A stretch of 64,000 bases of DNA from Phytohabitans sp052068095. Its GTDB lineage: Bacteria > Actinomycetota > Actinomycetes > Mycobacteriales > Micromonosporaceae. Numbering within the stretch: the stretch's first letter is position 1; each line of letters begins with the position of its first letter. The position numbers and the translations under genes are program-made. A model generated the notes under the pieces. It was not told where the DNA came from, did not search any database, and was given only the letters and a program-made list of their open reading frames with translations. The stretch spans positions 246,935 to 310,934 of the forward strand of contig NZ_JBQHDG010000009.1 of the NCBI RefSeq assembly GCF_052068095.1, given 5' to 3'. Below, in pieces: positions 1 to 8,089 of the stretch.

Positions 1-650
1 GGGAGGTGGGCCAGCCGCTCCGCGACGGCGGTGAGGAGGCGGTCGCCGGCGGCGTATCCGAGGCTGTTGTTGACCGAGTGGAAGCGGTCGAGGCCGATCA
101 GGCAGACGCCGAAGCGGGTCGGCCCTGCCGGGTCGGTGCGCAGCTCGCCCAGCCACTGGGTGAGCTGGACCCGGTTGGGCAGGCCGGTGTGCGAGTCGTG
201 GAGGGCGGCGTGGCGCAGCCGCTCCTCGCTGCGGCGCAGGGCCAGCTCCGCCTCCGAGCGCGCGGTGATGTCGGCCCGGCGCACGGCCTCCTGCCGGTCG
301 AGGGTGTAGTCGTGCAGCGCGGTCGCGTATCCCATCGCGAGCGCCTCGACGAGGGCGGTGAGCCGGTCGCGGCTGACCACACCGGACAGGTCGAGCGTGG
401 AGAGAAGTCGGGTGGACAGCTCGGTGATGGTGCGCCCGAGCGCCTCCGGCGCGATCTCCTCGGTGCTGGCCAGGTCGACGCCGACCCGGTAGCCGACCGC
501 CGGGTCGAACCGCTCGGCGGTCAGCGCCGCCACGATCCGCTCGGTCAGGTCGAGGAAGAACGCGTCCCGCTCGCCGCTGGGCAGGAGCACGTAGCTGGCG
601 TCGTGGACCGACCTGCTCCACGCCAGCGCGAACCGCTCGACGGGCGTCAT
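1..650 (-). CDS. GGDEF-domain protein (diguanylate cyclase family), 5' part only
   Basis: Reading the complement from ATG at 650 to the window edge gives 216 codons with no stop, so the 3' part lies outside. Residues 1-120 have no domain I recognise and probably form a helical N-terminal module. Near residue 155 the chain turns into the first half of a GGDEF domain: LPNRVQLTQWL, then GLDRFHSVNNSLGYAAG and DRLLTAVAERL, which matches the metal- and nucleotide-binding region of cyclic-di-GMP synthases. The GGDEF signature and any EAL domain would be beyond the edge, so cyclase activity cannot be judged. Its start overlaps the stop of the upstream methyltransferase gene by 4 bases (ATGA), which indicates one transcript. 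Confidence 0.8.
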   Translation of the reverse strand, partial: MTPVERFALAWSRSVHDASYVLLPSGERDAFFLDLTERIVAALTAERFDPAVGYRVGVDLASTEEIAPEALGRTITELSTRLLSTLDLSGVVSRDRLTALVEALAMGYATALHDYTLDRQEAVRRADITARSEAELALRRSEERLRHAALHDSHTGLPNRVQLTQWLGELRTDPAGPTRFGVCLIGLDRFHSVNNSLGYAAGDRLLTAVAERLAHL

Positions 651-1453
651 GGCTTGCGTCCGACACCCCCGTAGTTGAGTGCGGAGAGATTGCTCGGCGT
701 GTCGTCGGGGGAGTCGGGGCGCCACTCGTGCGTCCAGACCAGACCCGGCTCCACCATCTCGAATCCGTCGAAGAACCGCAAGATCTCCGCGTGGGTGCGC
801 ATCGCCAGCGGTGTGGGCGTGTGCTCGACGGCCTTGACCGCCTCGCGGAACTCGTCGGGGTGGCGCTCGTGGGTGCCGTGGCCGATCACCAGATAGCTCC
901 CGGGCGCCAGCCGCTCCTTGAGCAGGGCCAACGCGCCGTAGGGGTCGCGGTCGTCGCGGACGGCGTGCAGCACGGCGACGAGCAGCAGCGCCACCGGCTC
1001 GTCGAAGTCGAGCAGGCCGGCCACGGACGGGTGCTCCAGGATCGCCCGCGGCTGGCTCAGGTCTTCTCGGATCGCGGTCGCGTGCGGGTTGCCCGCCAGG
1101 ATCTGGCGGCTGTGCGCCACCGCGATGGGGTCGATGTCCACATAGGCCACGCGCGCGTCCGGGTCCACCTTCTGTGCGATCTCGTGCACGTTGCCGACCG
1201 TGGGGATGCCGGAGCCGATGTCGAGGAACTGGCGGATGCCCTGGTCGAGCACGTAGCGCGTGGCACGGTGGAGAAATGCCCGATTGATCCGCGCCTGCAC
1301 CTTGGCATCCGGAAAGACGGATATCAGCTGGCGGGCCAGCGCCCGGTCGGCGGCGAAGTTGTGCGAACCGCCGAGCAGGTAGTCATACGCCCTGGCCACG
1401 GTGGCGGTGTGGTGATCGACGTCGGCGGGTGCCCAGTCCGGTCGGTCCGTCAT
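647..1453 (-). CDS. SAM-dependent methyltransferase, DUF574 type
   Basis: This 268-residue protein starts at ATG 1453 behind a strong AGAGGAG ribosome site. It has the features of the actinobacterial DUF574/Methyltransf_19 group: N-terminal HHTATVARAYDYLLGGSHNF, a SAM-binding motif I-like stretch FLDIGSGIPTVGNVHE, and an acidic turn AYVDIDPIAVAHSR. Members are abundant in Micromonosporaceae and Streptomyces; their substrate is generally unknown. It is probably co-transcribed with the GGDEF gene downstream (4-base overlap). The length is typical of the family. The fold assignment is firm, the biological role is not. Confidence 0.85.
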   Translation of the reverse strand: MTDRPDWAPADVDHHTATVARAYDYLLGGSHNFAADRALARQLISVFPDAKVQARINRAFLHRATRYVLDQGIRQFLDIGSGIPTVGNVHEIAQKVDPDARVAYVDIDPIAVAHSRQILAGNPHATAIREDLSQPRAILEHPSVAGLLDFDEPVALLLVAVLHAVRDDRDPYGALALLKERLAPGSYLVIGHGTHERHPDEFREAVKAVEHTPTPLAMRTHAEILRFFDGFEMVEPGLVWTHEWRPDSPDDTPSNLSALNYGGVGRKP

Positions 1454-1480
1454 CGCGCTCCTCTGGGTGGTAGGACACCA

Positions 1481-1509
1481 AGTATCCTGTCTTCCCGCCC
1501 ACGGCTCAA
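1481..1509 (-). promoter_or_regulatory. Sigma-70-like promoter for the methyltransferase gene
   Basis: On the minus strand TTGAGC (1504-1509) is followed after exactly 17 bases by GATACT (1481-1486), 27 bases before the ATG at 1453. Hexamers and spacing fit a housekeeping promoter. It lies in the gap shared with the divergent lipoprotein gene. Confidence 0.55.
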
Positions 1510-1617
1510 TTCCGCGATCGATACATTGCCATGACCGCCCGTAGGGGAGCGGGTTCCGGGCCAGGTCAGGGTCGGCGCCGGATTCGTTTAAGGCCAACAC
1601 GCCGGGACGATCGGCGC

Positions 1618-2313
1618 ATGCTTGCCAGACTGTCCACTCTGGGTCTCGCCACAGCCGCCATCCTCGCCGCCGCCGGCTGCGGCCTTGTCGACGGCGAGAA
1701 GTCCAGCACCGCCGAGACGTACGACGTGCGCGGCGACATCAAGACCATCCAGCTCAACGGCCAGGCCGGCGCCGTCGAGGTCGTGGCGACCGACACCGGG
1801 GTACGGGTGACGGAGCGCCGCGAGTACACCGGCACCTCCCCGAAGACCAGCCACCGCACCGACGGCGGCACGCTCTACCTTGTGGACAAGGGCTGCGACG
1901 CGCAGATCCGCATCCGCAAGACCTGCGAGACCAACTACCGCATAGAGGCACCGGCCGGCGTCGCCCTCAACATCGAGGTGGACGCCGCGCCCGTCACGAT
2001 CACCGGCATCACCGGCGCGCTCGACGTGACCACCGACGTCGGCACGATCAAAGGCACCGGCCTGGCCGGCACGACCCGGATCCGCACCAACGTGGGCGAC
2101 GTCGACCTCCGGTACGGCACGGCACCGGCCAGCCTGGACGCCACCAACGACGTCGGCAGCACCACCGTCCACCTGCCGTCCGGCGCGTCCTACAGCTTCG
2201 ACGTCGACGTCGACATGGGCGACACCACGATCGACCTCCCCAACCGCCCCGGCGCCGACCACCGCGTCAAGCTCACCGCCGACGTCGGCGACATCACCGT
2301 CCGGGCCGCCTAA
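1618..2313 (+). CDS. DUF4097-like lipoprotein
   Basis: The start is ATG 1618; it is followed by an Arg-containing, hydrophobic signal of about 17 residues and a lipobox AAGC with the modified Cys at residue 21, so the mature protein should be anchored to the outside of the membrane. The remaining ~210 residues are short beta strands repeating an alternating T/V/D pattern (for example VTITGITGALDVTTDVGTI and GDTTIDLPNRPG), characteristic of DUF4097/DUF4098 beta-helix proteins. Function in this family is unknown. Upstream, no good ribosome site is visible. It is divergent from the methyltransferase gene. Confidence 0.75.
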   Translation: MLARLSTLGLATAAILAAAGCGLVDGEKSSTAETYDVRGDIKTIQLNGQAGAVEVVATDTGVRVTERREYTGTSPKTSHRTDGGTLYLVDKGCDAQIRIRKTCETNYRIEAPAGVALNIEVDAAPVTITGITGALDVTTDVGTIKGTGLAGTTRIRTNVGDVDLRYGTAPASLDATNDVGSTTVHLPSGASYSFDVDVDMGDTTIDLPNRPGADHRVKLTADVGDITVRAA

Positions 2314-2431
2314 CCCCGCCTCGCCCTTCCGCAACTGTGCAGCCACCGATCAGGCGCTCACCCACGCCCTTTTGTCGCGGTCACCCCTCGCCCTGAGTAA
2401 CCGCCGTCGCCGTGCGCGCGGTCCAAGATTC

Positions 2432-2482
2432 GAGATCTAGGAGAGTCAGGGCGCCATACCAGCCCTAACTCTCCTAGATCTC
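2432..2482. repeat. AGATCT palindrome, copy 1 (repeat family A)
   Basis: Two 21-base arms, 2432-2452 and 2462-2482, are complementary with a single G-T mismatch and enclose a 9-base loop. Related copies are at 14111-14159 (same orientation) and 29429-29479 (inverted). Copies 1 and 2 also share flanks: a CTGAGTAA box ~40 bases upstream and a GAGCCTGCTGACGC box downstream. These similarities outside the stem show common descent. Confidence 0.85.
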
Positions 2483-2842
2483 AAGGTTTCTCGGCTGAGC
2501 CTGCTGACGCCGCGTCACAGATGGTGGTCCTGGCTTCGCGCGCTGGCTGCGGTTTAGGGGTGGCCGGGCCGCGCCGGCCCACCCTTCCCACTGTTCGCGG
2601 ATGTGGCTCAGCATGTGGGCGGTGTCATGATCGTTCGCCCAAATGGGCGTGACACAGGGGCAACAGGTACCGAGATGGCTTGCACCGCGGGCCTGGCAGT
2701 GGACGGCCGGGGGTTTCGGCTCGGTCTGCGAGCCGCCGGCCGGGAGCGGTGCCCGCGGGAGCATACGGTCTACAGCTGACGCGGACGTGGGCAAATATGT
2801 CTTTCACGAGGGCGCGACACCCCGACTCCGAAAAGGTCTGTC

Positions 2843-2848
2843 TAGATT
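2843..2848 (+). promoter_or_regulatory. -10 element TAGATT upstream of the heptose operon
   Basis: TAGATT with a TG-like extension (TGTC) directly upstream lies 6 bases before a GTG codon at 2855 and about 125 bases before the carbamoyltransferase. No good -35 hexamer is visible. It is the best candidate for the operon promoter. Confidence 0.4.
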
Positions 2849-2854
2849 CGCGGT

Positions 2855-2935
2855 GTGGAGATCGGGCGGGTGCCGGCGACGTTCGCGGAGCAGGCGCGGC
2901 CGCTGGAAAGCGAGGCGGTGGCCGCCGCGCCGTGA
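2855..2935 (+). CDS. Possible leaderless small peptide (26 residues) before the heptose operon
   Basis: GTG at 2855 opens a 26-codon frame ending with TGA 2933-2935. The -10 box TAGATT ends 6 bases upstream, the spacing seen at other leaderless starts here. The predicted peptide begins MEIGRVPATFAEQARP and ends in an Ala-rich tail; it resembles no family I know. It could be a leader peptide, a small protein or a chance frame; GC-rich DNA produces such frames readily. Confidence 0.3.
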   Translation: MEIGRVPATFAEQARPLESEAVAAAP

Positions 2936-2974
2936 CCGTGGTTAGACCAGGCATGCGGGGGTATCTCTGCGGGC

Positions 2975-4612
2975 ATGCGGGTGCTAGGTGTCAACGCGAT
3001 CTTCCATGATCCGGCGGCTGCCCTTGTCGTGGACGGGCGGGTCGTGGCGGCTGCCGAGGAGGAGCGGTTCAGTCGGCGTAAGCATGGCAAGCGGCCCGTG
3101 CCGTTCAGCGCCTGGGAGTTGCCGGAGCTGGCCGCCGCGTGGTGCCTCGAGTCCGCCGGGCTGGAGCCGGGCGACCTCGACGCGGTGGGGTACTCGTTCG
3201 ACCCCGCGCTCTGTGGCGAGGTGGTCGGCGAGAGCGACCCGTGGGACTGGCTGCGGGTGGAGTATGCCCAGCGTGCGCCCCAGTTTCTCGCCACCGCGCT
3301 GCCTGGGCTGGACCCCGGTGCGGTGCGGTTCGTGCCGCACCACGTCGCGCATGCCGCCTCGGCGGGGCTGGCCATGCCGCACCGGGACGACGCCGCGGTG
3401 CTCGTGCTCGACGGGCGGGGTGAGGCGGCGAGCCATCTGGCCGGCGCGTACCGGGACGGCCACCTCACCACGCTCTACACGCAGCGGCTGCCGCACTCGC
3501 TCGGCCTGCTCTACGAGGATCTGACCCGCCACCTGGGTTTCACGCACTCCAGCGACGAGTACAAGGTGATGGCGCTCGCGTCCTACGGCGAGCCCAAGCA
3601 CCTGCCGCTGCTGCGCGAGCTGGTCCGCGCGACCGGCGACGGTGGCTTCACCGTGGCGCCGATCGAGTGGGACACGCTCGCGAAGGTGCGCCCGGCCGGC
3701 GCGGAGATGGCGGCCGAGCACGCCGACCTCGCCGCCAGCGTGCAGGCGCGGCTGGAGGAGGTGCTGCTCGACCTCGCCCGCTGGACGTTCGACGCGGCCG
3801 GCGGGCCGCGCGTGCTGGCGATGGCCGGCGGCACCGCGCTCAACTGCGTCGCCAACGCGCGGATCGCGGCCGAGGGGCCATTCGATCACGTGTGGGTGCA
3901 GCCGGCGGCGGGTGACGCCGGCACCGCGCTCGGTGCCGCGCTGCACCTCGCACGGGAGAGTGGGCCGCGGCCGGAGGCCATGCCCGGGGCCGCGCTCGGC
4001 CGTGGCTGGAGCGACGGCGAGCTGGAGGCGGAGCTGCGGCGGGCCGGGCTGCCCTTCAGCCGGCCGGACTCGATCGCCGCGGAGGCCGCGCGGGTGCTCG
4101 CCGGCAACGGCATCGTGGCGTGGTTCCAGGGTCGCAGCGAATACGGGCCGCGTGCGCTCGGCCACCGCTCGCTGCTCGCCCACCCCGGCGACAAGGACAC
4201 GACCCGCCGCATGAACGACGTGAAGGGGCGCGAGCAGTTCCGCCCGATCGCGCCGATGGTGCGGGCCGAGCGGGCGGCCGAGGTGTTCGACGGAGTGTTG
4301 CCGAGCCCGTACATGCTGTTCGTCCACAGTGTCCGGCCACAGTGGCGGGAGCGGATCCCGGCGGTGGTCCACGTCGACGGCACCGCTCGGGTGCAGACAG
4401 TGGACAGTGCGGACGAGCCGCTGGTGGCGGAGATGCTGGCGGAGTTCGACCGGCTGACCGGGCTGCCGGTCGTGGTCAACACGTCGCTCAACACGGCCGG
4501 GCGGCCGATGGTGGACACGCCCCGCGAAGCGATGGAGCTCTTCGGCTCGGCGCCGGTCGACCTGCTGGCACTCGGCCCGTACGCGGTGCACCGGACGGGA
4601 GCCTTCGTTTGA
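2975..4612 (+). CDS. Carbamoyltransferase, NodU/CmcH family
   Basis: This 545-residue enzyme is full length for O-carbamoyltransferases that move carbamoyl from carbamoyl phosphate via carbamoyl-adenylate to a hydroxyl group. The N-terminal YrdC/Kae1-like half has GVNAIFHDPAAALVVDG and the metal-binding HHVAHA at residues 122-127; EYKVMALASYGEP follows. The C-terminal half has RSEYGPRALGHRSLLAHP (near residue 391), FRPIAPMV and VVNTSLN. The acceptor cannot be read from sequence; as the first gene of a heptose and glycosyltransferase operon it most likely decorates the sugar or glycan made there. ATG 2975 was chosen because the conserved N-terminus MRVLGVNA begins there. It overlaps the next gene by 4 bases (TTGA). 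Confidence 0.92.
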   Translation: MRVLGVNAIFHDPAAALVVDGRVVAAAEEERFSRRKHGKRPVPFSAWELPELAAAWCLESAGLEPGDLDAVGYSFDPALCGEVVGESDPWDWLRVEYAQRAPQFLATALPGLDPGAVRFVPHHVAHAASAGLAMPHRDDAAVLVLDGRGEAASHLAGAYRDGHLTTLYTQRLPHSLGLLYEDLTRHLGFTHSSDEYKVMALASYGEPKHLPLLRELVRATGDGGFTVAPIEWDTLAKVRPAGAEMAAEHADLAASVQARLEEVLLDLARWTFDAAGGPRVLAMAGGTALNCVANARIAAEGPFDHVWVQPAAGDAGTALGAALHLARESGPRPEAMPGAALGRGWSDGELEAELRRAGLPFSRPDSIAAEAARVLAGNGIVAWFQGRSEYGPRALGHRSLLAHPGDKDTTRRMNDVKGREQFRPIAPMVRAERAAEVFDGVLPSPYMLFVHSVRPQWRERIPAVVHVDGTARVQTVDSADEPLVAEMLAEFDRLTGLPVVVNTSLNTAGRPMVDTPREAMELFGSAPVDLLALGPYAVHRTGAFV

Positions 4613-5550
4613 TCTCGATCGTGGTGCCGACCCTGGGCCGGCCGAGCCTCTCCGCGCTCCTCGAACGCCTGGCACCCTCCATAGAGGATGGCGCGGAGAT
4701 CCTCGTGGTCGACGACCGCAAGGACCAGTCCGGCCCGCTGGACGTGCCGTACGCGAAGGTCCTCAGTGGACCTGGCCGGGGACCCGCCGCGGCGCGCAAC
4801 ACGGGGTGGCGGGCCGCCCGCTTCCCCTGGGTGGCCTTCCTCGACGACGACGTGGTGCCCGACCCGGACTGGTTCGCGCGGCTGCGCGCGGACCTGGAGG
4901 TGCCCGATCGAGTGGGCGGCGTGCAGGGCCGGGTGTGGGTGCCGCTGCCGGCGGACCGCCCGCCGACCGACTGGGAGCGCTCGACCGCCGGCCTGGAGGA
5001 TTCCCGCTGGATCACCGCGGACATGGCGTACCGGCGGGCCGCGCTGGTCGAGTCGGGCGGCTTCGACGAGCGCTTCCCGCGCGCGTACCGGGAGGACGCC
5101 GAGCTGGCCTACCGGGTGCGGCGCGCGGGCTGGCAACTCGTCCGTGGCGCGCGGCGGGTCACCCATCCGGTGCGACCGGAAGGCCCCTGGGCGAGCCTGC
5201 GGGCGCAGCGCGGCAACGCCGATGACGCACTGTTGCGGCACATGTACGGACCGCGTTGGCGAACGCTCGTGGAAGCGCTCCCCGGGCGGCGGCCCCGGCA
5301 CGCCGTGGTGACCGCCGCGCTGGCCGTGGCCGTCGCGGTGCCGCGTCTGCGCCCGGTCGCCGGGGCCGTGTGGCTCGCGGGTACGGCGGAGTTCGCCGCG
5401 GCCCGAGTCCGGCCCGGTCCGAAGACGCCCCGGGAGGTCGGCACGACGCTCCTGACCAGTCTCTTCATCCCGCCGCTCGCGACCGCCCACTGGCTGCGCG
5501 GATGGTGGCGGTGGCGGGGCGCGCGCCCGCTCGGCGGGCGGTTCTGTTGA
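4609..5550 (+). CDS. Family 2 glycosyltransferase
   Basis: The protein (313 residues from TTG 4609, or 309 from GTG 4621) begins with ISIVVPTLGRPSL, the classic GT2 nucleotide-sugar start. It has GPGRGPAAARNTGWRAAR, the metal-binding acidic triad LDDD (residues 79-81), and an ED pair in YREDAELAYR (162-163) that provides the catalytic base in GT-A enzymes. The C-terminal ~70 residues contain two weakly hydrophobic segments and WLRGWWRWRG, suggesting peripheral or membrane attachment. TTG 4609 overlaps the preceding stop as TTGA, and the N-terminal strand starts immediately, so I prefer it. Confidence 0.85.
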   Translation: MISIVVPTLGRPSLSALLERLAPSIEDGAEILVVDDRKDQSGPLDVPYAKVLSGPGRGPAAARNTGWRAARFPWVAFLDDDVVPDPDWFARLRADLEVPDRVGGVQGRVWVPLPADRPPTDWERSTAGLEDSRWITADMAYRRAALVESGGFDERFPRAYREDAELAYRVRRAGWQLVRGARRVTHPVRPEGPWASLRAQRGNADDALLRHMYGPRWRTLVEALPGRRPRHAVVTAALAVAVAVPRLRPVAGAVWLAGTAEFAAARVRPGPKTPREVGTTLLTSLFIPPLATAHWLRGWWRWRGARPLGGRFC

Positions 5551-7142
5551 TGTTTACTTCTCTCCTCCCCGGGAACCAGCGCTACGTGCGAAGCCACCTG
5601 TTCGACGCGGTTCTCTTCGACCGCGACGGCACGCTCGTGGAGGACGTGCCGTACAACGGGGATCCCGCCCTGGTGCGCCCGATGCCCGGCGCGCGGGCGG
5701 CACTGGATCGGCTTCGCGCCGCGGGTTTCAAGCTCGGTGTGGTGACCAACCAGTCAGGGATCGCGCGGGGACGGCTGGCGCCGGAGGATGTGGCGAAGGT
5801 CAACGCGCGCGTCGAGGAGCTGCTCGGCCCGTTCGACACCTGGCAGGTGTGTCCGCACGGGGAGCGCGACGGGTGCCGGTGTCGCAAACCACAACCCGGC
5901 ATGGTCATCGATGCCGCCGCGGCGCTGGGGACCACACCCCAGCGCTGTGTAGTCGTCGGCGACATCGGCCGCGACATGGCGGCCGCCGGTGCCGCGGGTG
6001 CGGCCGGCATCCTGGTGCCCACGGCGGTGACCCGGGTCGAGGAGGTCGCCGCCGCGCCCACCGTGGCCGGCGACCTGCCCGCGGCCGTGCACCAGATCCT
6101 CCGCCGGGCCCGCCTGGTGCCGCCGGGTACGCCCCGGCCCCGCCACGGCACCGTGCTCGTGGCCCGCCCGGACTCGGCCGGCGACGTGCTCGTCACCGGG
6201 CCGGCGATCCGGGCCGTCGCGGCCGGCGCCGAGCGAGTCGTGATGCTCTGCGGTCCGCGCGGCCGCCGCGCCGCCGAGCTGCTGCCCGGTGTCGACGAGC
6301 TGATCGAGTGGCGGCTGCCCTGGATCGACCCGAGCCCGGAGCCGCTCGCCAGGTCCGAAGTGGACGGCATGGTGGACCGGATCGCCGCGGCGGCGCCGGA
6401 GGAGGCGGTGCTCTTCACCTCGTTCCACCAGTCGGCGCTGCCGCTGGCGCTGGTGCTGCGGATGGCCGGCGTGCGCCGGATCTTCGCGATCAGCGACGAC
6501 TACCCCGGCTCCCTTCTGGACGTTCGCCACCGCGTGCCGCTCGGCATCCCCGAGACGGAGCGCGCGCTGTCGCTCGCCGCCGCGGCCGGCTTTCCGTTGC
6601 CCGCCGACGACGTGCCGGAGCTGCGGCTGCGCGGGGCCGAAGGCGGCACGGACCTCGCGCCCGGCTATGTCGTCGTGCACCCCGGCGCCTCGGTGCCCGC
6701 CCGTTCCTGCCCGCCGGAGCGGTACGCCGCGATCGTCACCGCGCTCACCGACGCCGGCCACCGCGTGGTGGTCACCGGCGGGCCGGACGAGCGCCCGCTC
6801 AGCGCCCGCGTGGCCGGCGCCGCCGCGCTAGACCTCGGCGGCCAGACCTCGCTCGGCGCGCTCGCCGCGGTCATCGCGCGGGCCGCCTGCCTCGTCGTCG
6901 CCAACACCGGCCCCGCCCACCTGGCCGCCGCGGTCGGCACACCGGTCGTGAGCCTCTTCGCGCCGACGGTCCCGTTTGGACAGTGGGGGCCGTACCGCGT
7001 GCCGTGGGTACGGCTCGGCGACGCCACCGCGCCCTGCCGGAACACCCGGGCCGCGGTCTGCCCGGTCGACGGCCATCCCTGCCTGTCCACAGTGGATCCG
7101 CTTGCCGTGGTGGAGGCGGTGCGCCGAGTGGGTGTGACATGA
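5550..7142 (+). CDS. Fused heptose-bisphosphate phosphatase (GmhB-like) and family 9 glycosyltransferase
   Basis: The 530-residue product has two complete modules. Residues ~17-185 are an HAD-IIIA phosphatase: nucleophile motif FDRDGTLVED (Asp24/Asp26), VVTNQSGIARG, the zinc knuckle CPHGERDGCRC seen in GmhB, and GDIGRDMAAA. Residues ~200-525 are GT9 (heptosyltransferase) with VARPDSAGDVLVTGPAIRA, VVHPGASVPARSCPPERYAA and ANTGPAHLAAAVGTPVVSLF. The first would remove the 7-phosphate of heptose-1,7-bisphosphate, the second transfers the activated heptose. The gene starts at ATG 5550 overlapping the previous stop by one base and overlaps the next by four. No stop or frameshift separates the modules, so the fusion is real in this sequence. 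Confidence 0.88.
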   Translation: MFTSLLPGNQRYVRSHLFDAVLFDRDGTLVEDVPYNGDPALVRPMPGARAALDRLRAAGFKLGVVTNQSGIARGRLAPEDVAKVNARVEELLGPFDTWQVCPHGERDGCRCRKPQPGMVIDAAAALGTTPQRCVVVGDIGRDMAAAGAAGAAGILVPTAVTRVEEVAAAPTVAGDLPAAVHQILRRARLVPPGTPRPRHGTVLVARPDSAGDVLVTGPAIRAVAAGAERVVMLCGPRGRRAAELLPGVDELIEWRLPWIDPSPEPLARSEVDGMVDRIAAAAPEEAVLFTSFHQSALPLALVLRMAGVRRIFAISDDYPGSLLDVRHRVPLGIPETERALSLAAAAGFPLPADDVPELRLRGAEGGTDLAPGYVVVHPGASVPARSCPPERYAAIVTALTDAGHRVVVTGGPDERPLSARVAGAAALDLGGQTSLGALAAVIARAACLVVANTGPAHLAAAVGTPVVSLFAPTVPFGQWGPYRVPWVRLGDATAPCRNTRAAVCPVDGHPCLSTVDPLAVVEAVRRVGVT

Positions 7143-8089
7143 ACATCCTGCTCTGGCACGTCCATGGGTCGTGGACGACCGCGTTCGTGCACGGAAAGCA
7201 CCGCTACCTCGTGCCGGTGACCCCCGACCGCGGGCCGTACGGTCTCGGCCGCGCCCGCACGTACGCCTGGCCCCACACGATCGAGGAGGTGCCGCCGGAG
7301 CGCCTCGCCACCGAGGACGTCGACGTCGTGGTGGTGCAGCGCCCCGAGGAGCTGGAGCTGGTGGACCGCTGGCTCGGCCGCCGCCCGCCCCTGGTCTACG
7401 TGGAGCACAACACGCCCAAGGGCGACGTGCCCAACTCCCGCCATCCCATGGCCGACCGGGACGACCTCCTCGTCGTCCACGTCACCCACTTCAACGAGCT
7501 CTTCTGGGATACCGGCGGAACGCGTACGGCGGTCGTCGAGCACGGCGTGGTGCCGCCGGCCGCCCGCTACTCCGGTGACCTGTCCCGCCTCGCCGTCGCC
7601 ACCAACGAGCCGGTGCGCCGTGGCCGGGTCACCGGCACCGACCTGTTTCCGCGTTTCGCGGCCGTGGCGCCGCTCGACGTGTACGGGATGGGCGTCACCG
7701 ATCTCGATCGACTGTCCGGAGTGGACGCGCACGAAGACCTTCCACAGGAGCGGATGCACGCCGAGCTGGCCCGGCGCCGGGCGTACCTGCACCTGTGCCG
7801 GTGGACCTCGCTCGGGTTGAGCCTGATCGAGGCGATGACGATGGGCATGCCGGTCGTCGCGCTGGCCACTACCGAGGCGGTCCGGGCGGTGCCGCCCGAC
7901 GCGGGCGTGCTCTCCACCCGTGTGGAGGACCTGGTGGAGGCGGCCCGCTGGCTGCTGGAGGAGCCGGGGGAGGCGCGCCGGCTCGGCGCCCGCGCCCGAG
8001 CCGTCGCGAACGAGCGTTACGGCCTCGACCGGTTTCTGGCCGACTGGGACAGCCTGCTTGAGGAGGTTTCACCATGCGCATCGCGATGA
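7139..8089 (+). CDS. Glycosyltransferase, GT4-like (GT-B fold)
   Basis: A 316-residue protein starting at ATG 7139 within the ATGA overlap. The N-terminal half is divergent (MNILLWHVHGSW, then YVEHNTPKGDVPNSRHP). The C-terminal half has the GT-B donor site: LHLCRWTSLGLSLIEAMTMG, a variant of the E-x7-E motif, followed by MPVVALATTEAV and the typical terminal helices. Shorter than most GT4 enzymes (~370 residues) because the acceptor domain is compact. It acts in the same operon as the heptose enzymes, so it probably extends the heptose-containing glycan; donor and acceptor are unknown. Confidence 0.75.
   Translation: MNILLWHVHGSWTTAFVHGKHRYLVPVTPDRGPYGLGRARTYAWPHTIEEVPPERLATEDVDVVVVQRPEELELVDRWLGRRPPLVYVEHNTPKGDVPNSRHPMADRDDLLVVHVTHFNELFWDTGGTRTAVVEHGVVPPAARYSGDLSRLAVATNEPVRRGRVTGTDLFPRFAAVAPLDVYGMGVTDLDRLSGVDAHEDLPQERMHAELARRRAYLHLCRWTSLGLSLIEAMTMGMPVVALATTEAVRAVPPDAGVLSTRVEDLVEAARWLLEEPGEARRLGARARAVANERYGLDRFLADWDSLLEEVSPCASR

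Larger units (their letters stand above)
2314..2854. other. Non-coding gap carrying a palindromic repeat and a hairpin
   Basis: No convincing gene was found between the lipoprotein and the heptose operon. The gap holds the AGATCT palindrome listed separately and a GC-rich hairpin at 2558-2584 (GGGTGGCCGG pairing with CCGGCCCACCC with one bulge). The segment 2384-2520 is clearly related to 14068-14200, including the flanks of the palindrome. Confidence 0.6.

Noticed and set aside
2474..2954. Minus-strand frames of ~106 and 109 codons between the lipoprotein and carbamoyltransferase genes
   Set aside because: They run through the palindromic repeat, lack ribosome sites and show no protein-like pattern.
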